From an uncultured Actinomycetes bacterium (GTDB lineage: Bacteria; Actinomycetota; Actinomycetes; S36-B12): a DNA stretch of 15,079 bases. Below are positions 5,619 through 12,307 of the stretch, one piece after another. Both the position numbers and the translations under genes were made by a program. Below the pieces are notes generated by a model. It ran no database searches. It had not been told where the DNA came from and saw only the letters and a program-made list of their open reading frames with translations. Numbering within the stretch: position 1 is the first letter of the stretch; each line of letters starts with the position of its first letter. The stretch lies in the NCBI GenBank assembly GCA_937876275.1, contig CALFIA010000201.1, positions 1-15,079 of the forward strand, given 5' to 3'.

Positions 5619-6686
5619 TCAGCCCACGATGCGAAGGTCACGCGGACTCGAGGTGAGGCTGCGGTGACCATCAGCCGTGACCAGGAGGGAGTCCTCGATT
5701 CGAACTCCCCCGCGGCCGGGAAGGTACACCCCGGGCTCAACGGTGATCGTTGTTTCGGCGCTCAGCCTACCTTCGGCGGTCGGGCCGATCATCGGGGCCT
5801 CGTGGATGTCGAGCCCGATGCCATGGCCAAGGCCGTGGCCGAAGTGGGCTCCGTAGCCGGCATTCTCGATGATCGTGCGCGCCGCGGCATCCAGGTCCGC
5901 CAAGGCGATTCCGGCGCGTGCGGCGTCCCTGCCGGCATCAGCAGCGCGGGAAACCAGAGCATGGAGCTCCAGCTGCCACGGTGCAGGCTCGCCAACGACA
6001 AATGTCCGGGTCATATCCGCGTGATAGCCATTCACGAGAGCGCCGCAGTCGATGACGAGAAGATCCCCCGCATCCAAACGCCGATCGCTGGGCTCATGGT
6101 GAGGTTTCGCGGAGTTATCCCCGGTCGCGACGATGGTGGCGAAGGACCGATCTTCAGCACCGAGCTCACCGAAGAGTTGCTCGAGGCGCCGTGCGACCTT
6201 GATCTCGGTGTCCCCCTGGCGAATCTCTGAAGAAAGTAGGTCGACTGCTCGTGATGTGATGTCGCAGGCCACTTCGAGCGACCGCACCTCGACGGAATCC
6301 TTCACCTGCCTTAGATGGTTAACCGGACTTGGCTGCACTCGTGCAGTGAGACCTTCATTCTCGATCGCCGATAGTGTTCCGGCAGTCGCCTTGAGATCAA
6401 GCGAGATCGTCGCGGCACCTTGCGCCACGCATTGCTGGGCAACAGCACGCACGCAGTCACGTGCCACAAGGACCCCAAGATCAGGACACTGCTGTGCAGC
6501 TTGCTCGACGTAGCGACCATCGGTACTAAAAATGTCTCCGTCGGTACCTGAAATCGACACGAACAGCGCTGCATTACTTCCACTGAAGCCAGTGAGATAT
6601 CGAATATCCGCGGGATCCGTGACAAGAATGCCGTCGATTGAAGCAGGGATATCACGCCGCAGTCGATCGCGGCGGGTAGTGCTCAT
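5619..6686 (-). CDS. pepP: Xaa-Pro aminopeptidase / dipeptidase (M24 family)
   Basis: A 355-aa cytosolic metallopeptidase that cleaves the bond next to proline. Residues 1-130 form the creatinase-like N-terminal domain (DIRYLTGFSGSNAALF). Residues 135-355 form the pita-bread catalytic domain. All five metal ligands are visible: D213 (VIDCGA), D224 (YHADMTRT), H288 (HFGHGLGHGIG), E317 (TVEPGVY) and E331 (GGVRIEDS). Length and motifs fit either PepP (aminopeptidase) or PepQ (dipeptidase); the equivalent gene next to efp in M. tuberculosis is called pepQ, so the exact cleavage preference is open. There is no signal peptide. It starts one base after the aroQ stop without a clear Shine-Dalgarno sequence and ends 25 nt before efp. 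Pairing a proline peptidase with EF-P, which handles proline-rich translation, is a conserved neighbourhood in my recollection. Confidence 0.93.
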   Translation of the reverse strand: MSTTRRDRLRRDIPASIDGILVTDPADIRYLTGFSGSNAALFVSISGTDGDIFSTDGRYVEQAAQQCPDLGVLVARDCVRAVAQQCVAQGAATISLDLKATAGTLSAIENEGLTARVQPSPVNHLRQVKDSVEVRSLEVACDITSRAVDLLSSEIRQGDTEIKVARRLEQLFGELGAEDRSFATIVATGDNSAKPHHEPSDRRLDAGDLLVIDCGALVNGYHADMTRTFVVGEPAPWQLELHALVSRAADAGRDAARAGIALADLDAAARTIIENAGYGAHFGHGLGHGIGLDIHEAPMIGPTAEGRLSAETTITVEPGVYLPGRGGVRIEDSLLVTADGHRSLTSSPRDLRIVG

Positions 6687-6687
6687 C

Positions 6688-7119
6688 TCAGCGCTGAGCC
6701 AGGGCCTGGAACGCCAGCACGTAGCTGTTCAGCCCGAAACCGGCAATCGTGCCCGTCGCTACACCTGCCACGACCGATGTGTGGCGAAATTCCTCGCGTG
6801 CAGCAGGATTCGAGATGTGCACTTCGATAAGTGGAGCCGTGAGCATGGCGCACGCATCACGCAGTGCGTACGAGTAATGGGTGAAAGCAGCCGGATTCAA
6901 GATCACCGGAATTGAGGCATCGGCGGCCTCATGAAGCCATCCGATCAGTTCCGCCTCGTCGTTGGTCTGTCGCACCTCAGCAGACATTCCGTGGGACGTT
7001 GCCGTGCTCTGGCAAAGCTTGACGAGGTCAGCAAATGTCGAGGCACCGTAGACCTCGGGTTCTCGGGTGCCCAGACGATTCAGATTGGGCCCATTGAGGA
7101 CCATGACCGCGTTCACCAC
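6688..7119 (-). CDS. aroQ: Type II 3-dehydroquinate dehydratase
   Basis: This enzyme catalyses the third shikimate-pathway step, 3-dehydroquinate to 3-dehydroshikimate, and type II enzymes form dodecamers. The 143-aa product has the typical short length and motifs: VLNGPNLNRLGTREPEVYG with R19 and Y24 of the flexible active-site lid, NPAAFTHYSYALRDA with N75 and H81, and IEVHISNP with H101. Two starts are possible: GTG at 7119, as given, and ATG at 7104, which would begin MVLNGPNLN. Neither has a strong Shine-Dalgarno sequence, so the first five residues are uncertain. It lies 12 nt after the aroB stop and one base before the peptidase gene. It is named aroD in mycobacteria, but the sequence is clearly the AroQ class, not type I AroD. 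Confidence 0.96.
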   Translation of the reverse strand: MVNAVMVLNGPNLNRLGTREPEVYGASTFADLVKLCQSTATSHGMSAEVRQTNDEAELIGWLHEAADASIPVILNPAAFTHYSYALRDACAMLTAPLIEVHISNPAAREEFRHTSVVAGVATGTIAGFGLNSYVLAFQALAQR

Positions 7120-7131
7120 ACCAGGCTAGCG

Positions 7132-8232
7132 TCAGGATGCAGAAATCCGGTCATACGCAGCGCGCATTGCCTCAGGCGGCGGTCCCTGAAGGGCGCTCGG
7201 GGACCCGATCTCATCCAGGATGACAAAGCGGAGCAGTGATCCTCGGGCCTTCTTGTCGACCGACATTGCCGAGAGAAGTGATTCCCAATGGCCAGCGGCA
7301 TAGGTAGTCGGTAAGCCGATGAGTTCAAGAATCGTGCGGTGCTCCGCAAGTCCCTCCGCCGACAGGTGCCCGGTCAGATGCGAGAGCTCGGCCACATAGA
7401 CCATTCCCACGGCCACCGCGTCTCCGTGGCGCCAGCGGTAGCCCTCGTTGCGCTCGATCGCGTGACCGAAGGTGTGACCGTAGTTCAACACCTCACGCCC
7501 TAGCTTTCCGCTGACGCTGGTGGCTGAGGTTTCGCGGAAGTCGTCGGAGACAACATCCGCTTTCACTTGGACAGCGCGGCGGATCAAGTCAGGCAGAAGC
7601 TCAGAAGTCGGATCAAGCGCCTGATCGGGTGCCTGTCGTACGTCGGCCAGAATGCTGACATCGCGCGCGAACCCAACCTTGACGACCTCTGCCATTCCCG
7701 CAACGAGATCACGACGGGGCAGGCTCGTCAGACTCGATATGTCGCAGAGCACTCCGACAGGGCTGTGAAAACTGCCGACCAGATTCTTTCCGGCTGCCGT
7801 ATTGATTCCTGTTTTCCCGCCAATAGCTGCATCCACCATCCCTAAAAGGGTGGTGGGAACGTGAACCACGCGAATTCCGCGTAGCCAGGTGGCCGCAACG
7901 AAACCGGCAACGTCAGTTGTCGCTCCCCCTCCGACGCTAATTATCGCATCGCTTCTGGTGAAGCCGGCCTGGCCCAATGTGCCCCAGCACATCTCGACCA
8001 CGCTTGAGCTCTTGGCCTCTTCGGCATCAGGAAGCTCTATCTCAGTTACGCGATGGCCGCCATCACGCTGAATTGACGCGATCTGTGCTGCGAGGGTGCG
8101 CTGCGTGGGCGCATGGAGGATGGCCACTCGGTCGGCTCCTGACACCATGCCGTTGAGCGAATCGAGCAGGTTGATCCCAATAACGACGTCGTATTCGACC
8201 TCGGCCGAGACGTGAACGGTTGCCGGAATCAT
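7132..8232 (-). CDS. aroB: 3-dehydroquinate synthase
   Basis: AroB turns DAHP into 3-dehydroquinate, the second shikimate-pathway step, using NAD+ and a divalent metal such as Zn. At 366 aa it is of usual length. The NAD-binding loop is ISVGGGATTDVAGFVAA (about 98-114), followed by the substrate-binding stretch HVPTTLLGMVDAAIGGKTGIN. Metal ligands are seen in GMAEVVK (Glu) and in NYGHTFGHAIE and WRHGDAVAVGM (His). The ATG at 8232 overlaps the aroK stop in an ATGA tetranucleotide, so translation is coupled. The N-terminal strand VEYDVVIG and the C-terminal helical domain are both present. The order aroC-aroK-aroB-aroQ is a standard actinobacterial cluster. Confidence 0.98.
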   Translation of the reverse strand: MIPATVHVSAEVEYDVVIGINLLDSLNGMVSGADRVAILHAPTQRTLAAQIASIQRDGGHRVTEIELPDAEEAKSSSVVEMCWGTLGQAGFTRSDAIISVGGGATTDVAGFVAATWLRGIRVVHVPTTLLGMVDAAIGGKTGINTAAGKNLVGSFHSPVGVLCDISSLTSLPRRDLVAGMAEVVKVGFARDVSILADVRQAPDQALDPTSELLPDLIRRAVQVKADVVSDDFRETSATSVSGKLGREVLNYGHTFGHAIERNEGYRWRHGDAVAVGMVYVAELSHLTGHLSAEGLAEHRTILELIGLPTTYAAGHWESLLSAMSVDKKARGSLLRFVILDEIGSPSALQGPPPEAMRAAYDRISAS

Positions 8233-8735
8233 GCCGCCACCGCCGCCAGCACGCTAGACGTCACTTCACGCACCGCCTTGCCATCAGTGTCGACGGTAAT
8301 GGTGGCCACGCTCTCGTATAGCGGAGTGCGCTCGTTCAGGAGTTGCGTGAGACGACCTCGCACATTGCCGAGAAGGAGTGGTCGAGCCTGATTCATGCCA
8401 ACTCTGCTCGCGGCGTCAGAGACATTGACCCTCAGCCACACAACCGTGTGTTCTGAGAGCAGTTCACGAGTGCGTTCAGAGAGGATCGCGCCACCACCGA
8501 GGGCCACGATTCCTGTGTGCTCAGCAAGCGCCTTACGGACGGCTTCTTCCTCGCGAAGCCTGAACTCCGGCTCTCCGAGTTCGACGAACATGTCAGCCAC
8601 CGACATTCCCGACTCTTCTTCGATCAGAACATCGGTATCGACGAATGGCACCTTCAGTCGTTCCGCCACCCGCCGGCCAACCGTGCTCTTACCGGCACCG
8701 GGAGCCCCAATCAGCACGGCAACCGGCTTACTCAT
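8229..8735 (-). CDS. aroK: Shikimate kinase
   Basis: Shikimate kinase phosphorylates shikimate at the 3-hydroxyl with ATP, the fifth pathway step. The 168-aa NMP-kinase-like protein has a Walker A motif GAPGAGKST (10-18), the DTD motif with D33 and D35, FR at 58-59 for shikimate binding, GGGA (80-83), the lid arginine in ARPLL near residue 118, and ERTPLYE near 136. All catalytic elements are in place. It starts in an ATGA overlap with the aroC stop and ends in an ATGA overlap with the aroB start, so the three proteins are probably made by coupled translation in similar amounts. Confidence 0.97.
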   Translation of the reverse strand: MSKPVAVLIGAPGAGKSTVGRRVAERLKVPFVDTDVLIEEESGMSVADMFVELGEPEFRLREEEAVRKALAEHTGIVALGGGAILSERTRELLSEHTVVWLRVNVSDAASRVGMNQARPLLLGNVRGRLTQLLNERTPLYESVATITVDTDGKAVREVTSSVLAAVAA

Positions 8736-9910
8736 CGAACCGTGAGGTTCTCGAGGTACGACTCCAGATTGCGCCGTGTCTCAGCGACGCTGTCGCCGCC
8801 GAACTTCTCGAGAAGGGCATCAGCAATCACGAGCAGCACCATCGCTTCCGCCACCACTCCAGCAGCGGGAACCGCGCACACATCTGAGCGCTGATTGATC
8901 GCTGGTGCGACTTCGCCAGTGACGACATCAACGGTGCGCAACGCACGAGGGATAGTGGAGATCGGCTTCATGGCTGCCCGCACACGCAGAGTCTCACCGG
9001 TCGACATGCCGCCCTCGGTGCCACCGGACTTGCCGGAAGTACGCTCGAGGCCGGACTCGCCAGGAACAATTTCGTCCTGTGCCAGCGATCCACGGATCTC
9101 CGCAAGCCGGAAGCCCTCGCCGAATTCAACACCCTTGATGGCTTGGATTCCCATGAGTGCCGCCGCGAGCTTGGAGTCGAGCCGGCGATCCCAATGCACA
9201 TGTGAGCCAAGGCCCGCCGGGAGCCCATACGCAACAACCTCCACGACGCCGCCCAGGGTGTCACCGTCGCGATGCGCGGCGGAGATCTCCTCTTCCATCG
9301 CGGCGGACGCCGTGGCGTCCAGACAGCGAACGGGGTTCTCGTCAATGCGCTCCAGGTCAGCGGGAACCGGGAGAATCTCGCTCTCGCTGGCCGCGGCGCC
9401 GATTCGCACGACGTGACTGAGAACCTCAATTCCGGCTACCTGTCGGCAAAAAGCACGCGCCACTGCTCCGAGTGCAACGCGGGCAGCGGTTTCCCGAGCG
9501 CTAGCGCGCTCGAGGATCGGACGAGCGTCGGTGAAGCCGTACTTCTGCATGCCCGTGAGGTCGGCATGGCCTGGGCGAGGACGACTCAACGGCGCGTTGC
9601 GGGCGAGGGAATCCAGCTCCTCCTGATCAACCGGATCAGGAGACATGACCCGCTCCCATTTCGGCCACTCGCTGTTTCCGACCTCAATGGCCACCGGACC
9701 ACCGAGGGTGAGTCCATGCCGGATTCCGCCGAGGACACGAACCTCGTCGCGTTCAAACTTCATTCGAGCGCCTCGACCCGCCCCAAGGCGTCGTCGAGCG
9801 AGATCTGCCCCGATCTCGGAAGTCGTTACGGCAATACCAGCAGGCAGCCCCTCGGCAATGGTCACCAGGGCAGGTCCATGAGATTCGCCTGCAGTCAGCC
9901 AACGCACCAT
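8732..9910 (-). CDS. aroC: Chorismate synthase
   Basis: Chorismate synthase makes chorismate from EPSP, the last shikimate-pathway step, and needs reduced FMN. The product is 392 aa. Signature motifs are AGESHGPALV at the start with H11, DLARRRLGAGRGARMKFERDEV near 35-55, SRPRPGHADLTGMQKYGF near 117-134, and RASARETAARVALGAVAR just after. The start is the ATG at 9910, preceded by AAGGA/AGGG, which gives MVRWLTAGESHG. The frame is open further upstream to 9955, but that would add 15 residues unlike the family. A 37-nt hairpin lies directly upstream of the ribosome-binding region in the 54-nt gap after aroE, the widest gap in the operon. The gene is named aroF in mycobacteria. Confidence 0.98.
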   Translation of the reverse strand: MVRWLTAGESHGPALVTIAEGLPAGIAVTTSEIGADLARRRLGAGRGARMKFERDEVRVLGGIRHGLTLGGPVAIEVGNSEWPKWERVMSPDPVDQEELDSLARNAPLSRPRPGHADLTGMQKYGFTDARPILERASARETAARVALGAVARAFCRQVAGIEVLSHVVRIGAAASESEILPVPADLERIDENPVRCLDATASAAMEEEISAAHRDGDTLGGVVEVVAYGLPAGLGSHVHWDRRLDSKLAAALMGIQAIKGVEFGEGFRLAEIRGSLAQDEIVPGESGLERTSGKSGGTEGGMSTGETLRVRAAMKPISTIPRALRTVDVVTGEVAPAINQRSDVCAVPAAGVVAEAMVLLVIADALLEKFGGDSVAETRRNLESYLENLTVR

Positions 9911-9922
9911 GTCCCTATCCTT

Positions 9923-9959
9923 CCAGGTCGGCGCGCAACGGCACGCCACCCCCACCTGG
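9923..9959 (-). promoter_or_regulatory. Hairpin between aroE and aroC, next to the aroC ribosome-binding site
   Basis: An outer 6-bp stem, CCAGGT and ACCTGG (9923-9928 with 9954-9959), encloses an inner 4-bp stem, GGCG and CGCC (9930-9933 with 9944-9947). On the transcribed minus strand the structure ends immediately before AAGGATAGGGAC and the aroC ATG. It could influence aroC translation or mRNA processing, or partly terminate transcription, but no U-run follows. The function is inferred. Confidence 0.4.
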
Positions 9960-9964
9960 GCGGG

Positions 9965-10753
9965 TCAGATCTGCTCGAGCGCAGCGCGCATTGCGTCGAC
10001 GGGGGCAGGCTGACCTGTCATCAGCGAGACCTGCTCCGTGGCCTGCCAGAGCAGCATGTCTCGGCCGCTGGCCACTACAGCGCCGGGCCAGGCGGCCGCG
10101 AGTTCCGATGGCCACGGGTGATAACTGGCGTCCAGAAGTGCGGAGCGTTCCGAGATCTGCCCATGAGCCCACGGTGCGGCAACATCCCCGGGCAAGACAC
10201 TTACAAGTAGGTCTTCACTGACTGCCACAGGGGCAAGCGTGGAGGCCAGGGCCTCGATCCCGAACGTCTCCGCCAGGTTAACGATGTCTGCGGCCGCCTC
10301 GTGCCGTCGCGCACAGACCACGACCGATTCGATACCAAGATCACTCATTGCGGCAATTGCGCTGCGCGCTGTTGCACCGGCACCCAGGAGTCGGGCGGTA
10401 CGTGCCCCGTGCAGGCCTGCCTCGAGTAGCGATCGTGAGATCCCGAAGACGTCGGTGTTGGCGCCGCACCAGCCTGAGTCGCCGCGGTAGATCGTGTTGA
10501 CGGACCGTGTTCTGCTTGCCACGGTGTCGATCCCACTGAGCATCGGTTGGACGGATTCCTTCAGGGGCATCGTGAGGGAGAGGCCGACCCAGGTGTCGTC
10601 GAGGGCGTTCAGGAATTCACGCATGTGTTCGGGTGTCATCTCGATGGCGTCGTAGGACCAGTCAAGTGCCAGGGCCGCGTACGCCGCACGATGAAGGATT
10701 GGCGAGAGGGAGTGAGAAATAGGTGAACCGAGCACGGCAGCGCGCTTGTGCAC
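9965..10753 (-). CDS. aroE: Shikimate dehydrogenase (NADP+)
   Basis: AroE reduces 3-dehydroshikimate to shikimate with NADPH, the fourth pathway step. The 262-aa protein is within the normal range. Shikimate-binding SHSLSP (13-18) carries the key serines. LSLTMPLKE holds catalytic K65, SVNTIY holds N86, and GANTDVFG holds D101. The nucleotide loop is GAGATA (124-129), and ARR further on suits NADP phosphate binding. The C-terminal GRDMLLWQATEQ with its glutamine is also typical. The start is the GTG at 10753, 2 nt after the mltG stop, with AAGGGA about 8 nt upstream inside the mltG end. The GTG start fits the expected beginning KRAAVLGSPISHSLSP. In M. tuberculosis, as I recall, other genes separate aroE from aroC; here only 54 nt do. 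Confidence 0.96.
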   Translation of the reverse strand: MHKRAAVLGSPISHSLSPILHRAAYAALALDWSYDAIEMTPEHMREFLNALDDTWVGLSLTMPLKESVQPMLSGIDTVASRTRSVNTIYRGDSGWCGANTDVFGISRSLLEAGLHGARTARLLGAGATARSAIAAMSDLGIESVVVCARRHEAAADIVNLAETFGIEALASTLAPVAVSEDLLVSVLPGDVAAPWAHGQISERSALLDASYHPWPSELAAAWPGAVVASGRDMLLWQATEQVSLMTGQPAPVDAMRAALEQI

Positions 10754-10755
10754 GG

Positions 10756-11850
10756 CTAGTTTCCCTTCGAGTTCACGTATGCCTGGTATTCGCTTTTCAG
10801 CTTCAGGAACTTCTCATACGTCTTGGCGAACTTGGTTTCCTTCGTATCGGGATTTACAGTCACGAAATACAGCCATTTTCCATTCGCCGGATTGAGCGCT
10901 GCTTCTATGGCTGCATCCCCAGGCGAATTGATTGGCGTAGGCGGCAGACCCTTGACGACGTAGGTGTTGTACGGAGAGGTGGAGTCAAGTTGCTCCTGGG
11001 TCAAGTTGAGCCTCGTGATTCCCAGTCCGTAGGCGACGGTGGAGTCAAACTGAAGTGGCATGCCAGCGTCGAGGCGGTTGTACACAACTCGCGCGATCTT
11101 GGCGAAGTCATTCGGGGTCCCCTCACCTTGCAGAAGTGAGGCAACAATGAGAACTTCATACGGCGTTCGACCGATCTTGACCGCCCTGGAGACCAAATCG
11201 GTCTCTGAACTCGCTTGATCGAATCTCTTGATGAAGTCTCTTAACAAGGATGCTGCCGATTCATCTCCGGTCAAGTCGTATGTGGCCGGGAACATGAACC
11301 CCTCCGGCCGATTCCTTGCCCACACGGGAAGACCTAGTTGCGTGGGGTCTTGCAGTGCGGCCTCGAACTCCGAGACTGCAATCTTGCTGGCTTCAGCAGC
11401 TGTCTCGATGGTCTGAGTGAGCCGAAGTCCTTCCGGCAGCACGAGCCTGCTTGACGCTCGTGACACGGGATCAAGCATCAACGCAACAGCGCCATCGCCG
11501 CTCATTTGTCGCCTGAGTGTGTAGGTTCCAGGTCCGATCGTTGAGGCCGCCTCATTTGCGGTGGCCGCCGATACGAAGGCTGACGATGATTTCACCACGC
11601 CTGCATCACTGAGCGTGGCGCCCATCGTGCTGAGCGAGTCTCCCTTGCGAACGACGATGGTGACGGAACCACTTCCGGGACCGGGGTAGTCGTCACTTCC
11701 GGAAACCGAATGCAGCACCGTCAGGGCTCCCCAGCCGATCCCCACGACGATCACAATGGCAAGTCCGAGGGCGATCACACGGCCGAAGCCAGAGCGGTGT
11801 CGAGAGGGAGGCAAGGGTTCTGAGCTCAGAAGATCGTTGATCGAGCTCAT
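10756..11850 (-). CDS. mltG: Endolytic peptidoglycan transglycosylase MltG (YceG-like)
   Basis: MltG is an inner-membrane lytic transglycosylase that cuts nascent glycan strands and sets their length. At 364 aa it has a short cytosolic tail, one transmembrane helix at about residues 24-46 (VIALGLAIVIVVGIGWGALTV), a LysM-like region at about 62-112 (VTIVVRKGDSLSTMGATLSDAG), and the catalytic YceG domain at about 130-360. Motifs are PEGFMFP (182-188), ASLLQGEG with E243, VVYNRL (255-260), SPYNTY (292-297) and GLPPTPI (301-307). E. coli has EKE where this protein has QGE, so E243 is the likely catalytic residue; this assignment is by eye. The ATG at 11850 overlaps the ruvX TAA in TAATG and has a strong AGGGAGG upstream. 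Its place between ruvX and aroE is the usual actinobacterial order. Confidence 0.95.
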   Translation of the reverse strand: MSSINDLLSSEPLPPSRHRSGFGRVIALGLAIVIVVGIGWGALTVLHSVSGSDDYPGPGSGSVTIVVRKGDSLSTMGATLSDAGVVKSSSAFVSAATANEAASTIGPGTYTLRRQMSGDGAVALMLDPVSRASSRLVLPEGLRLTQTIETAAEASKIAVSEFEAALQDPTQLGLPVWARNRPEGFMFPATYDLTGDESAASLLRDFIKRFDQASSETDLVSRAVKIGRTPYEVLIVASLLQGEGTPNDFAKIARVVYNRLDAGMPLQFDSTVAYGLGITRLNLTQEQLDSTSPYNTYVVKGLPPTPINSPGDAAIEAALNPANGKWLYFVTVNPDTKETKFAKTYEKFLKLKSEYQAYVNSKGN

Positions 11851-12305
11851 TAGCCCTCCCTTCGAACCTCGGTGCCCACCGGAACGCCCGTTGACCTCTC
11901 ACTATCCAAACATGTCTGCAGCAGCACGACAGCCGACGCGCTGTCGATTAACGATCTGGATGACTTGGTCGTGCGACCGGCCTCATGAAGTCCGCGTTGA
12001 GCCTGAACCGTCGTGAGCCTCTCGTCGTGAAGACGAATGGGGATGTCCGATACTGCCGCGAGAAGACTCACCCACGCTGTCGTGTACTCCGCCGCTGGCC
12101 CCAGCTCACCAGACATCGATATCGGCAATCCGACGATAATCTCGATCACTTCGTACTCGACTGCGAGATCTCGCACCTGAACGTGTGAATCATCGCCCGC
12201 CTTGATGGCATCAAGGGGTACCGCGAGAACGCCCCTCGGATCGCTTCGAGCAATGCCGATCCGAGCCTTGCCGACATCGCAGGCGAGCCGAATGCCGGTG
12301 CGCAC
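11850..12305 (-). CDS. ruvX: Holliday junction resolvase-like / pre-16S rRNA nuclease (YqgF family)
   Basis: A 151-aa RNase H-fold protein of the YqgF/RuvX family. E. coli YqgF is implicated in maturing the 5' end of 16S rRNA, and other members are described as Holliday-junction resolvases, so the name is not settled. Visible motifs are LACDVGKARIGIARSDP with the first catalytic Asp (D10), IIVGLPISMSG, RLHDERLTTVQAQR with the DER triad, and the last acidic motif RSLIDSASAVVLLQ. The GTG start at 12305 lies 2 nt after the alaS stop, has no clear Shine-Dalgarno sequence and gives the expected RTGIRLACDVG beginning. The stop overlaps the mltG start by one base. The alaS-ruvX-mltG order is widespread in actinobacteria. 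Confidence 0.94.
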   Translation of the reverse strand: MRTGIRLACDVGKARIGIARSDPRGVLAVPLDAIKAGDDSHVQVRDLAVEYEVIEIIVGLPISMSGELGPAAEYTTAWVSLLAAVSDIPIRLHDERLTTVQAQRGLHEAGRTTKSSRSLIDSASAVVLLQTCLDSERSTGVPVGTEVRREG

Positions 12306-12307
12306 GA

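Noticed and set aside
5594..5740. N-terminal extension of efp in the same frame
   Set aside because: The extra residues overlap the peptidase 3' end and do not resemble EF-P, whereas GTG at 5593 has AGGAG at proper spacing and the family's usual beginning.
5340..6230. Plus-strand open frame of 296 codons opposite efp and the peptidase gene
   Set aside because: Antisense to two genes with intact catalytic motifs, with no family resemblance and no ribosome-binding site; a by-product of codon bias.
9911..9955. N-terminal extension of aroC in the same frame
   Set aside because: It would add a Cys/Arg-rich leader through the hairpin; the ATG at 9910 has a purine-rich ribosome-binding site and gives the conserved WLTAGESHG start.
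9272..10210. Plus-strand open frame of 312 codons across aroC and aroE
   Set aside because: It lies wholly opposite two well-conserved genes and their spacer, its translation shows no recognisable motif, and it has low-complexity Arg/Ser/Pro-rich content typical of antisense frames in GC-rich DNA.
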